In this document: piece after piece, positions 41,717 through 51,360 of the stretch | Layout: each line of letters opens with the position of its first letter | How positions within the stretch are numbered: position 1 is the first letter of the stretch | Assembly (NCBI RefSeq): GCF_038024875.1 | Contig: NZ_CP136136.1 | Coordinates: forward strand, 4,340,001 to 4,404,000 | Reading direction: 5' to 3' | Length of the DNA: 64,000 nt | Source of the DNA: Gordonia rubripertincta | GTDB taxonomy: Bacteria; Actinomycetota; Actinomycetes; Mycobacteriales; Mycobacteriaceae | Translations under genes and position numbers: made by a program | The notes under the pieces: generated by a model | Told to the model about the DNA's origin: nothing | Seen by the model: only the letters and a program-made list of their open reading frames with translations | The model's database searches: none

Positions 41717-43798
41717 GTGCCCGTCGACGACGAGGACCAGGCACTCGACACCTACACACAGTGGTGGAGCGGGCGCGGCCTCGACCTGTACGAACACCAG
41801 GAAGAGGCACTGCTCGAGCTGCTCGCCGGCAGCCACGTCATCCTGGCGACCCCGACCGGTTCGGGGAAGTCGCTCGTGGCCGCCGGCGCACTGTATTTCG
41901 CGCGCTGCCGGGGCGAGCGGGCCTTCTACACCGCGCCGATCAAGGCCCTCGTCAGCGAGAAGTTCTTCGAGCTGTGCGGGATGTTCGGCGCCGATCAGGT
42001 CGGCCTGCTGACCGGTGACGCGTCGGTCAACCCGGATGCCCCGATCGTCTGCGCCACCGCCGAGATCGTGGCGAACCTCGCCCTCGCGGCCGGCGGCGGC
42101 AGCGACATCGGCACGCTGGTGGCCGACGAGTTCCACTACTACGGCGAACCCGACCGCGGCTGGGCATGGCAGGTCCCGCTCATCGAACTGCCCTCCACAC
42201 AGTTCCTGCTGATGTCGGCGACCCTCGGCGACGTCTCGTTCTTCGTCGACGACCTCGCGCGCCGCACCGGCCGGGACACGGTCGAGGTCACCGGCGCCCA
42301 GCGGCCCGTGCCCCTTGTCCACGACTACTCGATGACCCCGATCCACGAGACGATCGCCGACCTCGTCGACCGTGGTCGCGCACCGATCTACGTCGTGCAC
42401 TTCACCCAGGCCGCCGCCGTCGAACGAGCCCAGGCACTGCTGAGCGTGAAGATCTGCGACAAGGAGGAGAAGGCCGCGATCGCCGAGGCGATCGGCGACT
42501 TCCGCTTCTCCACCGGCTTCGGCAACACCCTGTCGAAGCTGCTGCGTTCGGGCATCGGCGTCCACCACGCCGGGATGCTCCCCCGCTATCGTCGCCTCGT
42601 CGAACGCCTTGCGCAGCAAGGACTCCTGAAGGTGATCGCCGGCACCGACACCCTCGGCGTGGGCATCAACGTGCCGATCCGCACGGTGCTGTTCGCCGGG
42701 TTGAGCAAGTACGACGGCCGCCGCGTCCGTCGCCTGCGGGCGCGTGAGTTCCACCAGATCGCAGGTCGCGCCGGCCGGGCCGGGTTCGACACCGTCGGCT
42801 ACGTGGTCGCCCAGGCGCCCGAGCACGACGTGGAGAACGCCCGAGCCGTCGCCAAGGCCGGCGACGATCCGAAGAAGCTGCGAAAACTCGTGCGTCGCAA
42901 GCCTCCCGAGGGTTTCGTGTCGTGGGGCGAGAAGACCTTCACCCAACTGATCGACGCGCCCGACGAGCCGCTGCGGTCGCATTTCCAGATGACCACCGCG
43001 ATGCTGCTCGAGGTGCTCGGCCGTCCCGGAGACTGTTTCGCCGCCATCCGGCACCTGCTCGAGGACAACCACGAACCGCGCGATCGGCAGTTACGCCACA
43101 TCAAACACACCATCGAGCTCTACCGCGGCCTGCGCGACGCCGGGATCGTCGTACAGCTCGACGAGCCCGACGAGACCGGCCGGCACATCGCCCTCAGCGT
43201 GGACATGCCGGAGAACTTCGCGCTGACCAACCCGCTGTCGGCGTTCGCGATGGCCACCTTCGAGATCCTCGACCCCGAATCGTCCACCTACGCCCTCGAT
43301 GTCATCTCGATTCTCGAGTCGACGCTGGAGAACCCGCGGCCGTTGCTGCTCGCCCAGCGCAAGGTCGCCCGGGATGCGGCGATCGCCGAGATGAAGGCCG
43401 ACGGCATCGAGTACGAGGAACGGATGACGCGGCTCGAGGACATCACCTGGCCGCAGCCGCTCTTCGAGGAGATCTTCGGCGCCTTCGAGATCTACCGGCG
43501 CGGCCACCCCTGGGTGGCGTCGTTCCCGCCCAACCCGAAGTCGGTGCTCCGCGAGATGCTGGAGAAGGCGATGACCTTCACCGAGCTGATCTCCGCCTAC
43601 GGTCTCGCCCGCAGCGAGGGTGTGGTGCTGCGGTACCTGTCCGACTGCTATCGGGTTCTGCGCCAAGGCGTTCCGACCAGTGCGGTGACGCCGGAGATCG
43701 AACAGATCGTGGCCGATCTCGGCACCATGGTCCGCGAGGTCGACTCGAGCCTCGTCGACGAGTGGGAGGCACTCGCCGCCCAGGCGGCGGAGGTCTGA
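41717..43798 (+). CDS. Ski2-like DEAD/DEAH-box RNA helicase with DUF3516
   Basis: 693 residues. Motif I ILATPTGSGKSLVAAG (near 45), motif II VADEFHYYG (DEFH, a DExH variant), motif III LLMSATLGD, and the Ski2/Lhr-type end of the second RecA domain: GVHHAGMLPRYRRLVERLAQ, GTDTLGVGINVPI and FHQIAGRAGRAGFD. The C-terminal 350 residues are the DUF3516 domain. It probably unwinds RNA, coupled to the PAC2 gene. The start is uncertain: GTG 41717 is the first normal start codon, but similarity to related proteins seems to begin some ten codons earlier (VDLTASPTALVPVDD), where no ATG/GTG/TTG is in frame. Confidence 0.85.
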   Translation: MPVDDEDQALDTYTQWWSGRGLDLYEHQEEALLELLAGSHVILATPTGSGKSLVAAGALYFARCRGERAFYTAPIKALVSEKFFELCGMFGADQVGLLTGDASVNPDAPIVCATAEIVANLALAAGGGSDIGTLVADEFHYYGEPDRGWAWQVPLIELPSTQFLLMSATLGDVSFFVDDLARRTGRDTVEVTGAQRPVPLVHDYSMTPIHETIADLVDRGRAPIYVVHFTQAAAVERAQALLSVKICDKEEKAAIAEAIGDFRFSTGFGNTLSKLLRSGIGVHHAGMLPRYRRLVERLAQQGLLKVIAGTDTLGVGINVPIRTVLFAGLSKYDGRRVRRLRAREFHQIAGRAGRAGFDTVGYVVAQAPEHDVENARAVAKAGDDPKKLRKLVRRKPPEGFVSWGEKTFTQLIDAPDEPLRSHFQMTTAMLLEVLGRPGDCFAAIRHLLEDNHEPRDRQLRHIKHTIELYRGLRDAGIVVQLDEPDETGRHIALSVDMPENFALTNPLSAFAMATFEILDPESSTYALDVISILESTLENPRPLLLAQRKVARDAAIAEMKADGIEYEERMTRLEDITWPQPLFEEIFGAFEIYRRGHPWVASFPPNPKSVLREMLEKAMTFTELISAYGLARSEGVVLRYLSDCYRVLRQGVPTSAVTPEIEQIVADLGTMVREVDSSLVDEWEALAAQAAEV

Positions 43799-43802
43799 GC
43801 CC

Positions 43803-44735
43803 TCACACCGGCGTCACCGCGCCGGTGTCGGCGACGATCTCCGAGATGAGAGCCGCGAGCTGCCGATACGCCTCGTCGTGACGCGCGGAGCGGCGGAAGA
43901 CGACCCCGATCTGACGGCCCGGCCGCGGCGAAGCGAACGTGGCGATCGCCAGGTCCCCCGACGCCGTCTCCGAGGCGACTGCGGTCTGCGGGATCAGGGT
44001 CACCCCGAGCCCACCGACGACGCAGTGCACGGCCGTCGTCAGCGACGCCGCGCGCGTCTGCCCCAGGTCGGGCCGGACCCCGGCGAGCGCGCACACCTCC
44101 AGCGCCTGATCCCGCAGGCAGTGACCCTCGTCGAGGAGCAGCAGCGGCAGGTCGGCCAGTGCGCTCGGGTCCACCCGCCGCTTGCCGGCGAGAGCGTGCC
44201 CGGCCGGCAGAGCGAGGACGAAATCCTCACGGTAGAGCGGAACTTCGGCGATCCCGGGCACGTCGAGCGGCAGTGCCAGGAGTGCCACGTCGAGGGTGCC
44301 GCCCCGCAGCTGTTCGACGAGCCGCCCGGTCTGTTCCTCGACGACGCGGGGTCGCAGGTCCGGCAGCTGCTCGGCGAGTCCGCGCAGCACCGCGGGCAGC
44401 ACGTACGGCGCGACCGTCGGGATGACCCCGAGCCGGATCGCACCGTGCAGCGGCTGGCCGGCACCCGCGGCCGCGGCGGTGAACTCGTCGACGGCATCCA
44501 CTGCCGCCATCGCTCGCTGCAGCAGTTCCTCGCCGTCCTGGGTCAGCAGGACCCGACGCGTCGTCCGCTCGACGAGCGTGACGCCGAGACCGGTCTCCAG
44601 CGCCGACAGGGCCTGCGACAGCGACGGCTGGCTCACTCCCAGGTCCGCCGCGGCGGACCCGAAATGCCTGCGCTGGGCAAGTGCCACGAACGCGCGCAGA
44701 CCGGCGATGGTGGGCTGATAAGTTTTATCGGGCAT
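43803..44735 (-). CDS. oxyR: LysR-type peroxide sensor OxyR
   Basis: 310 residues. The winged-helix domain spans residues 8-66 (AGLRAFVALAQRRHFGSAAA, GVSQPSLSQALSALE). The redox cysteines C206 and C215 lie in DEGHCLRDQALEVC with the 9-residue spacing of E. coli C199/C208, so it senses peroxide by a disulfide switch. It is divergent from ahpC-ahpD, its usual target. A TACACT -10 seven bases before ATG 44735 indicates a leaderless mRNA. Five bases separate its stop from the helicase gene. Confidence 0.95.
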   Translation of the reverse strand: MPDKTYQPTIAGLRAFVALAQRRHFGSAAADLGVSQPSLSQALSALETGLGVTLVERTTRRVLLTQDGEELLQRAMAAVDAVDEFTAAAAGAGQPLHGAIRLGVIPTVAPYVLPAVLRGLAEQLPDLRPRVVEEQTGRLVEQLRGGTLDVALLALPLDVPGIAEVPLYREDFVLALPAGHALAGKRRVDPSALADLPLLLLDEGHCLRDQALEVCALAGVRPDLGQTRAASLTTAVHCVVGGLGVTLIPQTAVASETASGDLAIATFASPRPGRQIGVVFRRSARHDEAYRQLAALISEIVADTGAVTPV

Positions 44736-44748
44736 GGTTATCAGTGTA
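44717..44748. promoter_or_regulatory. oxyR -10 and probable OxyR binding region
   Basis: TACACT (minus, 44748-44743) is followed after seven bases by the oxyR ATG. A 13-base palindrome GATAA-GTT-TTATC (44717-44729) lies inside oxyR codons 3-6, and a further GTTATC (44737-44742) overlaps the predicted start site. These ATC/GAT half-sites at about 10-base steps fit autorepression by OxyR. Confidence 0.5.
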
Positions 44749-44862
44749 GTGCTACTAATCACGTTTCGCTTTTGCCGATTTTCCGGCACGATAGTACTCG
44801 TACGTCGCGAAAGTCTTTCGCGCGCAATTTCGGTACATCCCCCTCAGCTGAAGGAGCGATAC

Positions 44863-45450
44863 ATGGCCCTGCTCACCATCGGTGACCAGTTCCCCGCCTA
44901 CAACCTCACCGCCGTGATCGGTGGCGACCTCAGCAAGGTCAACGCCCAGCAGCCCGACGACTACTTCACCACCGTCACCTCCGACGACCACCCCGGTCAG
45001 TGGCGCGTCGTCTTCTTCTGGCCGAAGGACTTCACCTTCGTGTGCCCGACGGAGATCGCCGCCTTTGGCAAGCTGAACGACGAGTTCGCCGATCGTGACA
45101 CCCAGGTGCTCGGCGCCTCGGTCGACAACGAGTTCGTCCACTTCCAGTGGCGTGCACAGCACGAGGACCTGAAGACCCTGCCGTTCCCGATGATGAGCGA
45201 CCTGAAGCGCGAGCTGGCCACCGCCGCTGGCGTTCTCAACGCCGATGGGGTCGCCGACCGCGCCACCTTCATCATCGACCCGAACAACGAGATCCAGTTC
45301 GTCTCGGTCACCGCAGGCTCCGTTGGCCGCAACGTCGACGAGGTGCTGCGCGTCCTCGACGCCCTGCAGTCCGACGAGCTGTGCGCCTGCAACTGGAAGA
45401 AGGGCGACCCGACGATCAACGCCGGCGAGCTCATGACCTCGGGCGTCTAG
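44863..45450 (+). CDS. ahpC: Alkyl hydroperoxide reductase AhpC
   Basis: A 195-residue two-Cys peroxiredoxin that reduces hydrogen peroxide, organic peroxides and peroxynitrite. The peroxidatic cysteine is C61 in KDFTFVCPTEIAAF; C174 and C176 in ELCACNW are the resolving cysteines, exactly as in the M. tuberculosis enzyme that is recharged by AhpD. GAAGGAG precedes the ATG. AhpD follows 14 bases later in the same operon, and OxyR is divergent, 127 bases away. Confidence 0.97.
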   Translation: MALLTIGDQFPAYNLTAVIGGDLSKVNAQQPDDYFTTVTSDDHPGQWRVVFFWPKDFTFVCPTEIAAFGKLNDEFADRDTQVLGASVDNEFVHFQWRAQHEDLKTLPFPMMSDLKRELATAAGVLNADGVADRATFIIDPNNEIQFVSVTAGSVGRNVDEVLRVLDALQSDELCACNWKKGDPTINAGELMTSGV

Positions 45451-45464
45451 AGAAGGAGATCACG

Positions 45465-45998
45465 ATGAGCATCGACAATCTCAAGGAAGCCCTTCCGGAG
45501 TACGCGAAGGACCTCAAGCTCAACCTCGGTTCGATCAGCCGCACCACCGCGCTGAACGAGGAGCAGCTGTGGGGGACCCTGCTGTCGACCGCAGCCGCCA
45601 CCAAGAGTGCCAAGGTGCTCTCCGAGATCGCCGACGAGGCCGCTGACATCCTGTCGGCCGAGGCCTACAACGCCGCACTCGGCGCCGCGTCGATCATGGG
45701 CATGAACAACGTGTTCTATCGCGGTCGCGGTTTCCTCGACGGCAAGTACGACGACCTGCGTCCCGGCCTGCGGATGAACATCATCGGCAACCCCGGTGTC
45801 GACAAGGCCGCGTTCGAGCTGTGGTCGTTCGCCGTGTCCTCGATCAACGGCTGTGGCCACTGCGTCGCCGCCCACGAGAACACCCTGCGTGAGGCCGGCG
45901 TCGAGCGCGAGGCCATCTTCGAGGCCCTCAAGGTCGCCTCGATCGTGACCGGCGTTGCCCAGGCCATCGCCACCACCGAGGTGCTCGCGAACGCCTGA
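45465..45998 (+). CDS. ahpD: Alkyl hydroperoxide reductase AhpD
   Basis: A 177-residue carboxymuconolactone-decarboxylase-fold disulfide reductase that passes electrons from lipoamide (dihydrolipoamide succinyltransferase/Lpd) to AhpC. The active site is C130-x2-C133 with H137 in SSINGCGHCVAAHE, and E118 is also conserved, matching the M. tuberculosis residue numbers. AGAAGGAG ribosome site, 14 bases after ahpC. A strong hairpin follows. Confidence 0.97.
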   Translation: MSIDNLKEALPEYAKDLKLNLGSISRTTALNEEQLWGTLLSTAAATKSAKVLSEIADEAADILSAEAYNAALGAASIMGMNNVFYRGRGFLDGKYDDLRPGLRMNIIGNPGVDKAAFELWSFAVSSINGCGHCVAAHENTLREAGVEREAIFEALKVASIVTGVAQAIATTEVLANA

Positions 45999-46013
45999 TC
46001 GCGCAACACATAT

Positions 46014-46051
46014 GACGAAACCCGGCTGCCTCTCGGCAGCCGGGCTTCGTC
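46014..46051. terminator. Terminator of ahpC-ahpD (bidirectional)
   Basis: GACGAA-A-CCCGGCTGCC, loop TCTC, and the complementary arm: a 16-base-pair stem with one A-C mismatch. It lies 16 bases after the ahpD stop and also faces the convergent aminotransferase gene. Confidence 0.85.
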
Positions 46052-46073
46052 GTGTTCGACAGTGTTCGGCTCG

Positions 46074-47312
46074 TCAGCTCAGAGCGGCACGGATGCGGTC
46101 GGCCATCTCGCCGACCTCGTCGGTCGTCATGACGAACGAGGGCGAGATCTGCAGCGCGCCCTGGCCAGCGGCACGGGTGCTGACACCGTGCTCGCGCAGC
46201 TTCAGGACCGCGGCCGGGGCGGTGGCCGGGTCGGCGAGCTGGACCGCGGTGACGGCACCGAGGCCGGTGCGCACCTCGGCGACCGCGTCGAGGTCGGCCA
46301 GCGGGGCCAGCGCCGTCGCCAGGTCGCCCTCGAGGCGTGATGCCTCGGCGAGAAGATTCTCCCGGCGGATGATCTCCAGGTTGGCCAGGGCGGCCGCCGC
46401 GGCTGCCGCGTGACCGCCGTAGGTGTAGCCGTGACGCCACCAGACGCCGCCGGCGAAGAACGGCTCGGCGACGCGCGGGGCGATGAACACCGCACCCATC
46501 GGCACGTAGCCGGAGGTGAGGCCCTTGGCGGTGGTGATCATGTCCGGCTGCAGGTCGAAGCGCGCCGAGGCGAACCACGAGTCGCCGGCGATACGGCCGA
46601 AGCCGGTGACGACCTCGTCGACGACGAACAGGATGTCGTGGTCGCGGCAGATCGCGCGGACCTCGTCGAGGTATCCGTCCGGCGGCAGGTAGATGCCACC
46701 GGCGCCGATGATCGGCTCGCAGAAAAAGGCGGCGATGTTCTCCGCGCCGACCCGCTCGACGAGACCGAGCAGGCTCTTCGCGTCGTCCCAGTCGACGTTC
46801 TGCACGTCGTGCATGAGCTCGCCGTAGCCGTCGTGGTTGAGCGGGATGCCCGCCAGCGACGTACCCGCGGCGTGCATGCCGTGGTAGGCCTTGGTGCGGC
46901 TGACGACGACGCGCTTGGCGGGTTTGCCCTGCTCGACCCAGTAGCGACGGGCCAGCTTGACCGCGGTGTCGATCGAGTCGCTGCCGCCCGAGGTGAAGAA
47001 GATCTTCGACCCGGGCACCGGTGCGATGGCCGCCAGCTCGTCGGCGAGCTGCAGCGTGACGTCGCTCGCGATGTCACCGAAGTTGGAGTAGTGCGCGATG
47101 GTGCCGAGCTGGCGCGAGACCGCGTCGGCGATCTCGGTGCGGCCGTGGCCCACGTTGGTGAACCAGAGACCGGCGGTCGCGTCGATGTATTCCTTGCCGT
47201 CGCGGTCCCAGATACGGGTCCCCTCGCCCTTGGTCACGACGAAGGGGCCACTCGCGGTCACCGCACCCATGTCGGCGAAGCCGTGCCACAGAGCACCAGA
47301 ATTTTCAGACAT
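46074..47312 (-). CDS. Class III PLP-dependent aminotransferase
   Basis: 412 residues, omega-amino-acid:pyruvate/4-aminobutyrate aminotransferase type. The PLP-binding lysine is in MITTAKGLTSGYVPMG, with the DEVVTGFGR motif upstream. ATAGLWFTNVGHGRTEIADA and FFTSGGSDSIDTAVKLARRY match the omega-transaminase subgroup rather than ornithine or adenosyl-DAPA enzymes. Substrates cannot be decided. The start is ambiguous: ATG 47312 (MSENSGALWHGF) has GGGGGG too close, and in-frame ATGs exist at 47321 and upstream. It is divergent from hrpA with about 60 bases between starts. Confidence 0.85.
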   Translation of the reverse strand: MSENSGALWHGFADMGAVTASGPFVVTKGEGTRIWDRDGKEYIDATAGLWFTNVGHGRTEIADAVSRQLGTIAHYSNFGDIASDVTLQLADELAAIAPVPGSKIFFTSGGSDSIDTAVKLARRYWVEQGKPAKRVVVSRTKAYHGMHAAGTSLAGIPLNHDGYGELMHDVQNVDWDDAKSLLGLVERVGAENIAAFFCEPIIGAGGIYLPPDGYLDEVRAICRDHDILFVVDEVVTGFGRIAGDSWFASARFDLQPDMITTAKGLTSGYVPMGAVFIAPRVAEPFFAGGVWWRHGYTYGGHAAAAAAALANLEIIRRENLLAEASRLEGDLATALAPLADLDAVAEVRTGLGAVTAVQLADPATAPAAVLKLREHGVSTRAAGQGALQISPSFVMTTDEVGEMADRIRAALS

Positions 47313-47373
47313 GCCCCCCATGATGCCGGGCGAGGTGAGTGCTCCCCGCATCGACCCATATCCTGGAGTCATC

Positions 47374-50300
47374 ATGTCGGTCGAGTCCCCAGATCCAGCC
47401 CCGCGAGATCCTCAGCCCGGCATCTCCCGTCCCGAACTGCTCCGTTCGCTCGACGAGGTCGCGATCCTCGACGCCCACCGTCTGCGTCGCCGCGTCGACA
47501 GACTCGGCCGCACCCCCGACCCACGGAAATGGGAACAACTCGTCGCCGATGTCGAGAAGGCGCGACGCCGCGTCGACCGTCGACGGGCCACCGTGCCGGC
47601 GCTGCGCTTCCCCGACGAACTCCCCGTCTCGGCCGCCCGCGAGGAGATCGCCGACGCGATCCGGGACCACCAGGTCGTGGTGGTCGCCGGCGAGACCGGT
47701 TCCGGTAAGACCACGCAGCTGCCGAAGATCTGTCTCGAACTCGGCCGCGGCATCCGCGGCACGATCGGGCACACCCAGCCGCGTCGAATCGCGGCGAGCT
47801 CGGTGGCCAAACGCATCGCCGATGAGACCGACACCGAACTCGGTGACGCGGTCGGCTATTCGGTCCGGTTCACCGACCGCTCGGGCGCCGACACCCTGAT
47901 TCGCGTGATGACCGACGGAATCCTGCTCCGCGAGATCGCCACCGATCCGATGCTGCGCCGCTACGACACCCTCATCATCGACGAGGCCCACGAGCGCAGC
48001 CTCAACATCGACTTCATCCTCGGCTATCTGCGTCGACTGCTGTCGCAACGACCGGATCTGAAGGTGATCATCACCTCGGCGACGATCGAACCCGCCCGTT
48101 TCGCACGGCATTTCAGCACGCCGGAGACGTCGGTTCCGGTCATCGAGGTGTCCGGTCGTACCTACCCCGTGGAGATCCGGTACCGGCCGCTGAGTCTGCA
48201 GGAGCGCCCGGACAGCGGCGACGACACCGGTGGCGGCGAGCACGCCGACCTCGACCAGATCCAGGGCATCGACGCCGCGATCGACGAGCTGTGGGCCGGT
48301 GGCCGCGGCGACATCCTGGTGTTCCTACCCACCGAGCGCGACATCCGCGAGACCGCGGATGCGTTGAAGCGGCGCACGGGAACGGGACGCAACGGCGGTG
48401 CGGAGATCGTCCCGCTGTTCGCGCGGCTTTCGATCGCCGACCAGCAGAAGGTCTTCGCCCCGTCGAACGGTCACCGGATCGTGCTGGCCACCAACGTCGC
48501 CGAGACCTCGGTCACCGTTCCCGGCATCCGCTACGTCATCGACACCGGCACGGCCCGCATCAGCCGGTACTCGACCCGCACCAAGGTCAATCGGCTTCCC
48601 ATCGAACCCGTTTCGCAGGCCAGCGCCCGACAGCGCGCCGGCCGATGCGGTCGCGTCGCCCCCGGTGTGTGCATCCGGCTCTACAGCGAGAACGACTTCG
48701 ACGCCCGCCCCGCGTTCACCGATCCGGAGATCCTGCGCACCAACCTCGCCGCCGTCATCCTCCAGATGACCTCACTGAAACTCGGTGAGATCGCGGACTT
48801 CCCGTTCGTCCAGCCACCCGACGAGCGCGCGATCCGCGACGGCATGGGCGTGCTGACCGAGCTCGGCGCGATCACCGTGAGCCGGGAGGGCGGCCCGCCG
48901 CGCCTCACCCCCGTCGGGCGCTCGATGTCCCGCATCCCCGTCGATCCGCGGGTCGCGCGGATGCTGATCGCCGGCCGCGAGCTCGGCTGCCTCGACCACC
49001 TGCTCGTCATCGCCTCCGCGATGTCCCTCCCCGATCCCCGCGAACGTCCCGCCGAACACCGCGAGGCCGCGGATGCCTCCCACCGTCGCTTCGTCGTGCC
49101 GCAGTCGGACTTCCTGTCCTATGTCGAGCTGTGGCGCTACCTCGAGGAACAGCGCAAGGAGTTGTCCGGCAGCAGGTTCCGGCGGATGTGCGAACGGGAG
49201 TTCCTGCACTTCCTGCGCATCCGGGAGTGGCGGGACCTGCACCGGCAGCTCACCGAGATCGTCAAGGATCTCGACTGGCCGGTGAACCCGGCCGGTTCCG
49301 ACCTCCCCGAGGTCGACGCCGACGCGGTCCACCGCGCGATCCTCTCGGGCCTGCTGTCGAACATCGCCGCGCGCAACACCGAGGGCCGCGAGTTCACCGG
49401 GGCGCGAAACACGACGCTGATGATCTTCCCGGCGTCGCCGCTCGCCAAGAAGCCGCCGCCGTTCATCATGGCCGCGGAGGTCCTCGAGACCTCGCGACTG
49501 TTCGCACACACCGTCGCCGGGATCGATCCGCTGTGGGCGGAGAAGCTCGCCGGCGATCTGGTCAAGCGCACGCACAGCGAGCCGCACTGGTCGTCGAAGC
49601 GCGGTGCCGCGATGGCCTACGAACGGGTCACGCTGTACGGCGTGACCCTCGTCGCGCGTCGTCGCGTCGACTACGGGCCGATCGACCCGGTCGTCTCCCG
49701 CGAACTGTTCATCCGCCATGCCCTCGTCGAGGGCGACTGGCGTACGCAGCACCCGTTCTTCGAACGCAACCGCGCCCTGCTCGACGCCGCCTCCGACGTC
49801 GAGAACCGCATGCGCACACGTGGACTGGTGATCACCGAGGATCAGCTGTTCGAGTTCTACGCCAAGCGCGTCGGAACCGAGGTCACCTCCGCTCGGCACT
49901 TCGACACGTGGTGGAAGAAGGCCCGACGCTCCGACGAGGCTCTGCTCGACCTCAAGCCCGAGGACGTGGCGGCGAGCACCGAGGCCGCGCCCACCGACTA
50001 CCCGGGTGCCTGGCAACAGGGCGACACCCGACTCGAACTCCGCTACCGGTTCGAACCCGGTGCACCCGATGACGGTGTCACCGTGATCATCCCGCGCGCA
50101 CTGCTCCCCCACGTGCGCTCGGCGGGATTCGACTGGTCGGTGCCCGGCATGCGGACGGAACTGGCCACGGCACTGGTGAAGTCGCTGCCCAAACGGCTGC
50201 GCAAGTCCATGTCCCCGGCACAGCGTTTCGCCGAGTTGGCCCTGGCCCGTCTGACGCCGCGCAGCGAGCCACTCACGGTCGGACTCGCGCGCGAACTCTC

Positions 50301-51360
50301 CACGATCACTCAGATGACGGTCACCGCAGCCGATTTCGACGTCGACCGGATTCCGGCCCACCTCAAGATGCATTTCGCCGTGGTCGATGACGCCGGGAAC
50401 ATCACCGCGCGGGCCGATTCCATCGCCGAGCTCCAGCGTGCGGGCACCCCTGCCGCCACGAAGACGGTGAAGCGCACCTTGTATCGCACCTGGACCGACG
50501 ACGGAATCGGGACCCTCGCCGCACAACGGACAGTCGACATCGCCGGTCAACGACTCACCCGCTACCCGACCATCGACGCGATCACCGACGAGGCCGGGCG
50601 GACCCGCGGGGTGGTCGTGATCGACGCCGCGTCGGAGCAGACCCGTGATCGATTGGCGGAGAGAGGGATCGTCGCACTGCTCGACCTCGCGATCCCACCC
50701 CTGCACCGACGCGTCGCCGGCTCGCTGGGGGCGGCGGGCCGACTCGCGTTGAGTCAGAGCCCCTACTCGGACCTCGATGCGTTGCTGGCCGACTGCACAC
50801 GCCGTGCCATCCGCGATGTCGTCGCGGGCCTCGACGCCGCAACTCTGTCCGCGGTGCGTTCACCCGAGGCATTCAGCGCGCTTACGGAGAAGTTGCGGCC
50901 GCGGATCTCCGAAGCGGCGCCGGAATACTTCTCGCTCGCGGTCGAATCCTTTGGTTGGGTGGCGCCGGTACGCGCCGCGATCGACCGTCACGCCGGTTCG
51001 CTCGCGGCCGACGACGTCGCCGAACAGCTGGAAAATCTCGTCTTCGACGGATTCGTCGCCGCCACCGCCCGGCGACATCTGGAGAACGTGCCGCGTTATC
51101 TCGCGGCGGCCGAAGCCCGGCTGACGGCACTGCCGGCCTCCGCGGCCCGGGATCAGGCGGGAGTCGCCGTCGTCGACCGGGTGACCGAGCGGTGGGCGCA
51201 GAGACTGACTCAGGTTCCCGAGCACCGGAAGGCGGCCGTCAACGACGAGGCACAGTGGCTCGTCGAGGAGCTGCGGGTGGGATTGTTCGCCGAGCGGCTC
51301 GGCACCGCCTACCCGGTGTCGGAGAAGCGGGTTCTACGAACTCTTGACCGACTCGGCTGA
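47374..51360 (+). CDS. hrpA: ATP-dependent RNA helicase HrpA
   Basis: 1328 residues, DEAH/RHA family, similar in length to E. coli HrpA (1300). Motif I GETGSGKTTQLPKI is near residue 107, motif II IIDEAHERSLN near 204, motif III ITSATI, and motif VI SARQRAGRCGRVAPG. The helicase-associated and OB-fold segments follow, then the long DUF3418 C-terminal region (TDYPGAWQQGDTRLELRYRFEPG onward). HrpA acts on structured mRNA and stalled ribosomes. GGAG precedes ATG 47374; the longer frame back to 47098 crosses the divergent gene. It overlaps nrdR tail-to-tail by 27 bases. Confidence 0.94.
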   Translation: MSVESPDPAPRDPQPGISRPELLRSLDEVAILDAHRLRRRVDRLGRTPDPRKWEQLVADVEKARRRVDRRRATVPALRFPDELPVSAAREEIADAIRDHQVVVVAGETGSGKTTQLPKICLELGRGIRGTIGHTQPRRIAASSVAKRIADETDTELGDAVGYSVRFTDRSGADTLIRVMTDGILLREIATDPMLRRYDTLIIDEAHERSLNIDFILGYLRRLLSQRPDLKVIITSATIEPARFARHFSTPETSVPVIEVSGRTYPVEIRYRPLSLQERPDSGDDTGGGEHADLDQIQGIDAAIDELWAGGRGDILVFLPTERDIRETADALKRRTGTGRNGGAEIVPLFARLSIADQQKVFAPSNGHRIVLATNVAETSVTVPGIRYVIDTGTARISRYSTRTKVNRLPIEPVSQASARQRAGRCGRVAPGVCIRLYSENDFDARPAFTDPEILRTNLAAVILQMTSLKLGEIADFPFVQPPDERAIRDGMGVLTELGAITVSREGGPPRLTPVGRSMSRIPVDPRVARMLIAGRELGCLDHLLVIASAMSLPDPRERPAEHREAADASHRRFVVPQSDFLSYVELWRYLEEQRKELSGSRFRRMCEREFLHFLRIREWRDLHRQLTEIVKDLDWPVNPAGSDLPEVDADAVHRAILSGLLSNIAARNTEGREFTGARNTTLMIFPASPLAKKPPPFIMAAEVLETSRLFAHTVAGIDPLWAEKLAGDLVKRTHSEPHWSSKRGAAMAYERVTLYGVTLVARRRVDYGPIDPVVSRELFIRHALVEGDWRTQHPFFERNRALLDAASDVENRMRTRGLVITEDQLFEFYAKRVGTEVTSARHFDTWWKKARRSDEALLDLKPEDVAASTEAAPTDYPGAWQQGDTRLELRYRFEPGAPDDGVTVIIPRALLPHVRSAGFDWSVPGMRTELATALVKSLPKRLRKSMSPAQRFAELALARLTPRSEPLTVGLARELSTITQMTVTAADFDVDRIPAHLKMHFAVVDDAGNITARADSIAELQRAGTPAATKTVKRTLYRTWTDDGIGTLAAQRTVDIAGQRLTRYPTIDAITDEAGRTRGVVVIDAASEQTRDRLAERGIVALLDLAIPPLHRRVAGSLGAAGRLALSQSPYSDLDALLADCTRRAIRDVVAGLDAATLSAVRSPEAFSALTEKLRPRISEAAPEYFSLAVESFGWVAPVRAAIDRHAGSLAADDVAEQLENLVFDGFVAATARRHLENVPRYLAAAEARLTALPASAARDQAGVAVVDRVTERWAQRLTQVPEHRKAAVNDEAQWLVEELRVGLFAERLGTAYPVSEKRVLRTLDRLG

